From the NCBI GenBank assembly GCA_946999025.1, contig CAMQBP010000049.1, forward strand, positions 1 through 11,326: a stretch of DNA of 11,326 nucleotides, given 5' to 3'. Source of the stretch: an uncultured Prevotella sp. GTDB lineage: Bacteria; Bacteroidota; Bacteroidia; Bacteroidales; Bacteroidaceae. Of this stretch, positions 7,208 to 11,326 are shown piece after piece. How positions within the stretch are numbered: position 1 is the stretch's first letter; each line of letters starts with the position of its first letter. A program made the position numbers and the translations under genes. Below the pieces are notes generated by a model. The model was not told the origin of the DNA, did no database searches, and was given only the letters and a program-made list of their open reading frames with translations.

Positions 7208-7904
7208 CCCTGGCTACAGCCAGCGGAACGTGATAAGTCATGTCCCTATTACGCGATAGCAATCAAAACGCCACGAGCAATTCTTGGTACAACTGGATGG
7301 ACTAATCCATTGAAAACCCCATCTAAAAATCACCTTTCTATCAAAAGATATTGTCGTTGGTCCTATCCAAATCATGACTGCCAACGTTACTGAATTTTCT
7401 TGACAACGTACGCGTTCATATTTCGCATATTTGCAAACAAACATGCCGCTTGTTGCAAATACGGCAAGCATGAGCATTCTTTGTATATACTTCATACATA
7501 ATAGTTTATGAATCTTTCCAGTGTTTTATCCACCTATCAACATCTCTTTTGCTGGCAAAAGCATTGAGTTAAGCATGCAATTCGCATGTTTTTAGGCAGC
7601 AATAAGCTACAACTTGCCCACCGTAATGATGCATATTCAGCGAAAAACACATTGACATTGCAGCAAAAACACGATTTTTCAGCGTCGTTGATCCCTTGTT
7701 TGCATCCTCCATGCCTATTGTTTTTCTCCAGATTGAGCGTTCTGAAGGGCCATTTTGAGGGCTAAAAATGAGCAAAATAATGAACAAATGTTCCATCAGC
7801 TCTTCTTGCGCTGGTGCGATTCATCACATTCCGATAGATGAACAATCCATATTTCGCCATTCAAAACTTTCTGGTTTTCAAAGTGGGAAAATATGTAAGA
7901 AATA
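7208..7904. other. Long intergenic region, no convincing gene
   Basis: About 700 bases separate the PAP2 stop from the hppA promoter. Right after the stop, CTGGC-TACA-GCCAG (7210-7223) is a 5-bp hairpin without a T-run. Two minus-strand open frames occur. The one at 7238-7495 (85 codons) starts with a hydrophobic, signal-like stretch but then has unusual Trp/Cys-rich composition. The one at 7569-7796 (75 codons) resembles no family I know. Neither has a TAnnTTTG promoter. The region may hold a gene remnant, an intergenic repeat or an unrecognised RNA. Confidence 0.4.
7571..7593 (+). terminator. Possible weak terminator hairpin
   Basis: AAGCATGC (7571-7578), loop AATTC, GCATGTTT (7584-7591) forms an 8-pair stem with one G-U, and the T-run is 7589-7593. 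It could end plus-strand transcription coming from the PAP2 gene, although it lies over 360 bases past that stop codon. The stem is short, so the call is tentative. Confidence 0.3.
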
Positions 7905-7935
7905 TTTGCGGACTTAAAATTATTCACTACATTTG
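7905..7935 (+). promoter_or_regulatory. Bacteroidota-type promoter for hppA
   Basis: TTTG (7905-7908) and TACATTTG (7928-7935) are separated by 19 bases, an exact match to the -33/-7 consensus. Transcription should start near 7941, leaving a leader of about 30 bases. This decides the hppA start: ATG 7970 lies downstream, whereas the longer in-frame ATG at 7838 lies upstream of the promoter. Confidence 0.8.
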
Positions 7936-7969
7936 CGACAAATCTACTAACTTAAAACACATTAAAACC

Positions 7970-10171
7970 ATGAACATTCCAATTGTTTTCTGGCTTGTAC
8001 CAGTTGCATCAATGATTGCACTGACTATGGCCTGGTATTTTTTTAGTAACATGATGAAGGCCGATGAAGGTACCCCACGCATGCGTGAAATTGCTCTACA
8101 CGTTCGTAAAGGAGCGATGGCCTATCTCAAACAACAGTACAAGGTTGTTACGTATGTCTTTATCGCATTAGCGCTGTTGTTTGCATTCATGGCATACGTG
8201 CTGAAAGTACAAAATCCATGGGTTCCCTTTGCATTTCTTACTGGTGGATTCTTTAGCGGACTCTGTGGTTTCTTCGGCATGAAAACCGCCACTTACGCCT
8301 CTGGCCGAACGGCCAACGCCGCCCGAAAGAGCTTGAACCAAGGGCTACAGATTGCGTTTCGCTCGGGTGCTGTGATGGGACTTGTGGTGGTAGGTCTTGG
8401 GCTATTGGACATTGCCATCTGGTTTATGATACTTTCTATGTTTTACACAGGCGACCACATGGCTCTCATCACCATCACCACAACCATGCTGACCTTTGGC
8501 ATGGGTGCCTCAACCCAAGCACTGTTTGCACGTGTTGGTGGAGGCATTTACACCAAAGCAGCCGATGTTGGAGCCGACTTAGTGGGCAAGGTTGAACAAG
8601 ACATTCCTGAAGACGACCCCCGCAACCCTGCAACCATTGCCGACAATGTGGGCGATAACGTGGGCGACGTAGCTGGTATGGGTGCCGACTTGTACGAAAG
8701 CTACTGCGGAAGTATTCTTTCAACAGCTGCACTGGGTGCCACAGCCTTTGCTGCAAGCGGCGAGATGCAAATGAAAGCAGTAGTAGCACCCATGATTATT
8801 GCTGCCGTGGGTATTTTCTTAAGTTTGGCCGGTATCTTCATGGTGCGTACGAAGGAAGAAGCAACCATGAAGGATTTGTTGAAATCGTTGAGCCTTGGTA
8901 CCAACTTTGCGGCCGTGCTGATTGCCATAGCTACGTTCGTCATCCTCTATCTCTTAGGCATTAACAATTGGCTTGGCATTAGTTGTTCGGTTATATCGGG
9001 TCTTGCTGCAGGTGTAATCATCGGCCAAGCCACCGAATATTACACCTCACACAGCTACAAGCCAACCAAAGAGATTGCAGCTGCTTCGCAAACGGGTGCG
9101 GCTACCGTGATCATCAAGGGCATTGGTACTGGAATGATAAGTACCTGCATTCCGGTGGTAACCATCTCCGCAGCCATCATTATGAGTTATCTTTGTGCCA
9201 ACGGATTTGATATGAGCATGAGTGCCGAATCTATCAGTCATGGACTGTATGGCATTGGCATTGCGGCAGTAGGCATGCTTTCTACCTTAGGCATTACCTT
9301 GGCTACAGATGCCTATGGCCCCATTGCTGACAATGCAGGTGGTAACGCTGAAATGAGCGAATTAGGTGAAGAGGTGAGAGAACGCACCGATGCACTCGAC
9401 GCATTAGGTAACACCACAGCAGCCACCGGTAAGGGGTTTGCCATTGGCTCGGCTGCACTGACAGCATTGGCACTGTTGGCTTCTTATATTGAAGAAATAA
9501 AAATAGCCATGGTCCGCATGGCTGCTGAGGGGCATCAATTTGTAAATGCCGCCGGAACCATATTTACACCAAACACGGCAACCATGTCAGATTTCATGGA
9601 CTTCTTCCAAGTGAACCTGATGAATCCGCGCGTTTTGGTAGGTGCCTTCATAGGTGCCATGGCTGCATACTTGTTCTGCGGACTCACAATGGGTGCTGTA
9701 GGTAGAGCGGCAGGTGCGATGGTTGATGAAGTAAGACGCCAATTTAGAGAAATCAAGGGTATATTGGAAGGCAAAGCTACCCCAGATTATGGACGTTGTG
9801 TAGAGATTAGCACCAAGTCGGCACAACGCGAGATGCTGTTACCATCCATATTGGCTATAGCCATTCCTATCGTCGTTGGCATCGTATTAGGTGTCGCAGG
9901 AGTGTTAGGTTTGTTAGTAGGCGGATTGTCTGCAGGCTTTACACTGGCCATATTCATGGCAAACGCAGGTGGTGCATGGGATAATGCCAAGAAGATGGTT
10001 GAGGAAGGTAACTTCGGTGGCAAGGGCTCGGCATGTCATAAGGCTACTGTCGTTGGCGATACCGTAGGTGATCCTTTCAAAGATACAAGTGGACCAAGCT
10101 TAAACATTCTGATTAAGTTGATGTCTATGGTCAGTATCGTGATGGCTGGACTTACAGCTGCTCTGGTTTAA
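7970..10171 (+). CDS. hppA: K+-dependent ion-translocating membrane pyrophosphatase
   Basis: An inner-membrane pyrophosphatase (733 residues) that hydrolyses cytoplasmic PPi and pumps H+ and/or Na+ outwards. Hallmarks are DVGADLVGKVE (199-209), the PPi/Mg-binding EDDPRNPATIADNVGDNVGD (214-233), E243 in the GADLYES gate segment, NAGGNAEMSE (455-464), and the C-terminal GDTVGDPFKDTSGPS (696-710). In GNTTAATGKG (480-489) Ala484 and Gly487 occupy the positions that are Lys and Thr in K+-independent enzymes, so this one should need K+. About 16 membrane helices are expected and the length is normal. The start at 7970 lies just after a consensus promoter, gives the family's usual N-terminus, and excludes 44 extra codons reaching upstream across the promoter. 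The gene is monocistronic, ending 25 bases before an 18-bp inverted repeat. Ion specificity is discussed in findings. Confidence 0.96.
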   Translation: MNIPIVFWLVPVASMIALTMAWYFFSNMMKADEGTPRMREIALHVRKGAMAYLKQQYKVVTYVFIALALLFAFMAYVLKVQNPWVPFAFLTGGFFSGLCGFFGMKTATYASGRTANAARKSLNQGLQIAFRSGAVMGLVVVGLGLLDIAIWFMILSMFYTGDHMALITITTTMLTFGMGASTQALFARVGGGIYTKAADVGADLVGKVEQDIPEDDPRNPATIADNVGDNVGDVAGMGADLYESYCGSILSTAALGATAFAASGEMQMKAVVAPMIIAAVGIFLSLAGIFMVRTKEEATMKDLLKSLSLGTNFAAVLIAIATFVILYLLGINNWLGISCSVISGLAAGVIIGQATEYYTSHSYKPTKEIAAASQTGAATVIIKGIGTGMISTCIPVVTISAAIIMSYLCANGFDMSMSAESISHGLYGIGIAAVGMLSTLGITLATDAYGPIADNAGGNAEMSELGEEVRERTDALDALGNTTAATGKGFAIGSAALTALALLASYIEEIKIAMVRMAAEGHQFVNAAGTIFTPNTATMSDFMDFFQVNLMNPRVLVGAFIGAMAAYLFCGLTMGAVGRAAGAMVDEVRRQFREIKGILEGKATPDYGRCVEISTKSAQREMLLPSILAIAIPIVVGIVLGVAGVLGLLVGGLSAGFTLAIFMANAGGAWDNAKKMVEEGNFGGKGSACHKATVVGDTVGDPFKDTSGPSLNILIKLMSMVSIVMAGLTAALV

Positions 10172-10195
10172 ACACATAGAACATCAATGCTTGGA

Positions 10196-10253
10196 AATTA
10201 CCCCAAGAAACTCGGTCAATGACATAAAATTGAATGAGTTTCTTGGGGTAATT
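10196..10253. repeat. Perfect 18-bp inverted repeat after hppA
   Basis: The left arm AATTACCCCAAGAAACTC (10196-10213) is exactly complementary to the right arm (10236-10253) across 22 bases. The loop holds a second pairing, TCAAT (10216-10220) with ATTGA (10229-10233). It starts 25 bases after the hppA stop, where a terminator is expected, but no T-run follows the right arm. It may be a 3'-end stabilising or terminating hairpin, or a DNA-level site for the next gene, whose promoter starts just after it. Confidence 0.75.
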
Positions 10254-10276
10254 CATGTTTGCAAAGAATATTTCAT

Positions 10277-10284
10277 TATCTTTG
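10277..10284 (+). promoter_or_regulatory. Putative -7 promoter element of the small His-rich gene
   Basis: TATCTTTG matches TAnnTTTG exactly. The nearest upstream TTTG (10258-10261) is only 15 bases away, shorter than the usual 18-20, so the -33 box is doubtful. The position implies a very short leader before the ATGs at 10296 and 10308. Confidence 0.55.
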
Positions 10285-10307
10285 CAATAGAAATAATGAC
10301 AACGATA

Positions 10308-10538
10308 ATGACAGAACATAACCCTAATCAATCTACACCGAGAGAAGGAGCTCATGGACATCATTCGCATTCTCAGCACCATCACCATCGAAGAAACTAC
10401 GAATCATCACAGTTTAAGAATAACTATCGCTTTTCTAAGAAACGAAGAAAAATTATTAGTAACCTTCTGTTCGTTTCTTTAACTATTATCGCTGCACTCA
10501 TCATGATTGCTGTCATCTGGTTGTACACCGTTGAATAA
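10308..10538 (+). CDS. Small histidine-rich tail-anchored membrane protein
   Basis: A hypothetical protein of 76 residues with no family I recognise. The N-terminal half is hydrophilic and histidine-rich (GHHSHSQHHHHRR at about 16-28). A basic cluster KKRRK (44-48) precedes one strong membrane helix at about 51-73, and the protein ends a few residues later with YTVE. By the positive-inside rule the His-rich part should be cytoplasmic and the C-terminus outside. The TATCTTTG element at 10277-10284 argues against the longer frame from 10191, which runs through the inverted repeat. ATG 10296 (80 residues) is the alternative start and would be nearly leaderless. The histidines could bind Zn, Ni or Cu, but this is only inference. 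A strong hairpin terminator follows, so it is transcribed alone. Confidence 0.65.
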   Translation: MTEHNPNQSTPREGAHGHHSHSQHHHHRRNYESSQFKNNYRFSKKRRKIISNLLFVSLTIIAALIMIAVIWLYTVE

Positions 10539-10591
10539 TACCACAAGAATCATGTTGAATGATGTAGGATAGGAATCTATTCATCAAGATA

Positions 10592-10629
10592 AAAAGGCGT
10601 TTCGAAGCATGATGTTCGAAACGCCTTTT
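10592..10629. terminator. Bidirectional intrinsic terminator
   Basis: AAAAGGCGTTTCGAA (10592-10606) is perfectly complementary to 10615-10629 across an 8-base loop, a 15-bp stem. It has A-runs on the left and T-runs on the right, so it works in both directions. It ends the small His-rich gene on the plus strand and the convergent peptide transporter gene on the minus strand, whose stop is about 20 bases away. Confidence 0.93.
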
Positions 10630-10649
10630 CATTTAATGGTGTTGTTTGA

Positions 10650-11326
10650 CTAACAAACTTTCTCCAATCGCTTCATGACAGAGAACATGAACAAAGCAGA
10701 AAGCAAGCAGACTCCAATGAATACAGACCAAACAGCCCATACTGGTAAGTCACCCCAAAGGTATCCACCTACACTCACCAACAAGTTACCAATAGCAGTA
10801 GCAGCAAACCAACCACCCATCATGGCTCCCTTGAGCTTGGGAGGTGCAACCTTGCTTACAAAGCTGATACCCATTGGACTTAACAGCAATTCACCGAACG
10901 TCAGTACCAGATAAGTACTAATCAACCAGTTGGCAGATGCGTAATTGGCTGTACCTGCCTCGGCAGCTAACGCCTGTTCATTAGGAGTAAGCAAGCCTTG
11001 TGATCCCACAATCATGATGGTATAGGCAAATGCTGCAATTACCATACCATAAGCTATCTTGCGCGGAGCCGAAGGTTCTTTGCCCTTGGCTGCCAACGAA
11101 CCGAAGATGGCCATGCTGACAGGTGTTAAGGCAACTACATAGAACGGATTGAATTGTTGGAAAATAGGCGCACTCACATCAATAGCTCCCTCTACTTGTG
11201 TGTACTTATAAATCAACACAGCGATTGCTGCCACGATGACAGCTAAAGAGATTCCCTTAGCTTTCTGTGTTTTTGACTGGAAGAATGAGAATCCTGCATA
11301 AACGATAAAGACAATCATCACAAGGT
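10650..11326 (-). CDS. POT-family peptide transporter, C-terminal part (truncated by the window edge)
   Basis: The last 225 or so codons of a proton-dependent oligopeptide transporter (POT/PTR family, MFS superfamily), which imports di- and tripeptides with H+ across the inner membrane. The frame is open to the right edge, so the start and the N-terminal helices, including the ExxERFxYY motif region, are missing. Visible parts are a membrane helix followed by FQQFNPFYVVALTPV (about 54-68 of the segment) and the family-typical TFGELLLSPMGISFVSKVAP (141-160), then GAMMGGWFAATAIGN (165-179), and a last helix before the basic end KRLEKVC. Full-length relatives are roughly 450-550 residues, so about half is present. 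Methionine or GTG codons near the edge are internal, not starts. The gene converges on the small His-rich gene. Confidence 0.9.
   Translation of the reverse strand, partial: LVMIVFIVYAGFSFFQSKTQKAKGISLAVIVAAIAVLIYKYTQVEGAIDVSAPIFQQFNPFYVVALTPVSMAIFGSLAAKGKEPSAPRKIAYGMVIAAFAYTIMIVGSQGLLTPNEQALAAEAGTANYASANWLISTYLVLTFGELLLSPMGISFVSKVAPPKLKGAMMGGWFAATAIGNLLVSVGGYLWGDLPVWAVWSVFIGVCLLSALFMFSVMKRLEKVC

Noticed and set aside
7637..7675. Two near-identical CAGC(G)AAAAACAC stretches as a direct repeat
   Set aside because: Short, imperfect and A-rich; two copies alone are compatible with chance, and there is no CRISPR-like periodicity.
7838..7969. In-frame N-terminal extension of HppA by 44 residues
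   Set aside because: It begins upstream of a perfect promoter (7905-7935) and is foreign to the family N-terminus; the start at 7970 fits both.
10191..10307. 115-residue version of the small His-rich protein
   Set aside because: The added part is read through the inverted repeat and the promoter -7 element, so it is unlikely to be transcribed in that form.

Overview
The window looks like ordinary chromosomal DNA from a member of the Bacteroidales, probably Prevotella or a close relative. The order is supported by the gene families present (two DUF4230 proteins, a 591-residue six-domain ribosomal protein S1, a Bacteroides-type membrane pyrophosphatase). It is also supported by promoters of the Bacteroidota form TAnnTTTG, several with a TTG/TTTG box about 18-20 bases upstream, and by start codons in A/T-rich leaders with no Shine-Dalgarno sequence. 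The genus is an inference from overall resemblance only. I saw no tRNA, rRNA, insertion sequence, phage gene or CRISPR array.

Layout, left to right. (a) 137-1492, minus strand: a DUF389 multi-pass membrane protein of unknown function. (b) 1493-1945: a divergent intergenic region with a promoter for each flanking gene. (c) 1946-3721, plus strand: rpsA, closed by a strong intrinsic terminator. (d) 4014-5319, minus strand: a two-gene operon of paralogous DUF4230 proteins. The first is a lipoprotein and the second has one N-terminal membrane anchor; they are one base apart. (e) 5573-7207, plus strand: a PAP2 acid-phosphatase domain fused to a C-terminal region that looks like an outer-membrane beta-barrel. 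(f) 7208-7904: a long stretch without a convincing gene. (g) 7970-10171, plus strand: hppA, a K+-dependent ion-pumping membrane pyrophosphatase, followed by a perfect 18-bp inverted repeat. (h) 10308-10538, plus strand: a small histidine-rich, tail-anchored protein. (i) 10650 to the right edge, minus strand: the C-terminal part of a POT-family peptide transporter, convergent with (h) and sharing a bidirectional terminator with it.

Apart from the DUF4230 pair, each gene appears to be its own transcription unit, so no single pathway ties the window together. A loose theme is the cell envelope and ion energetics: pyrophosphate-driven ion pumping, ion-coupled peptide uptake, periplasmic dephosphorylation and membrane proteins of unknown role. 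I do not see a clear new multi-gene system. The points most worth a second look are the DUF4230 pair with its palindromic leader, the PAP2/beta-barrel fusion, the probable dual Na+/H+ type of HppA, the His-rich small protein, and the perfect inverted repeat after hppA.
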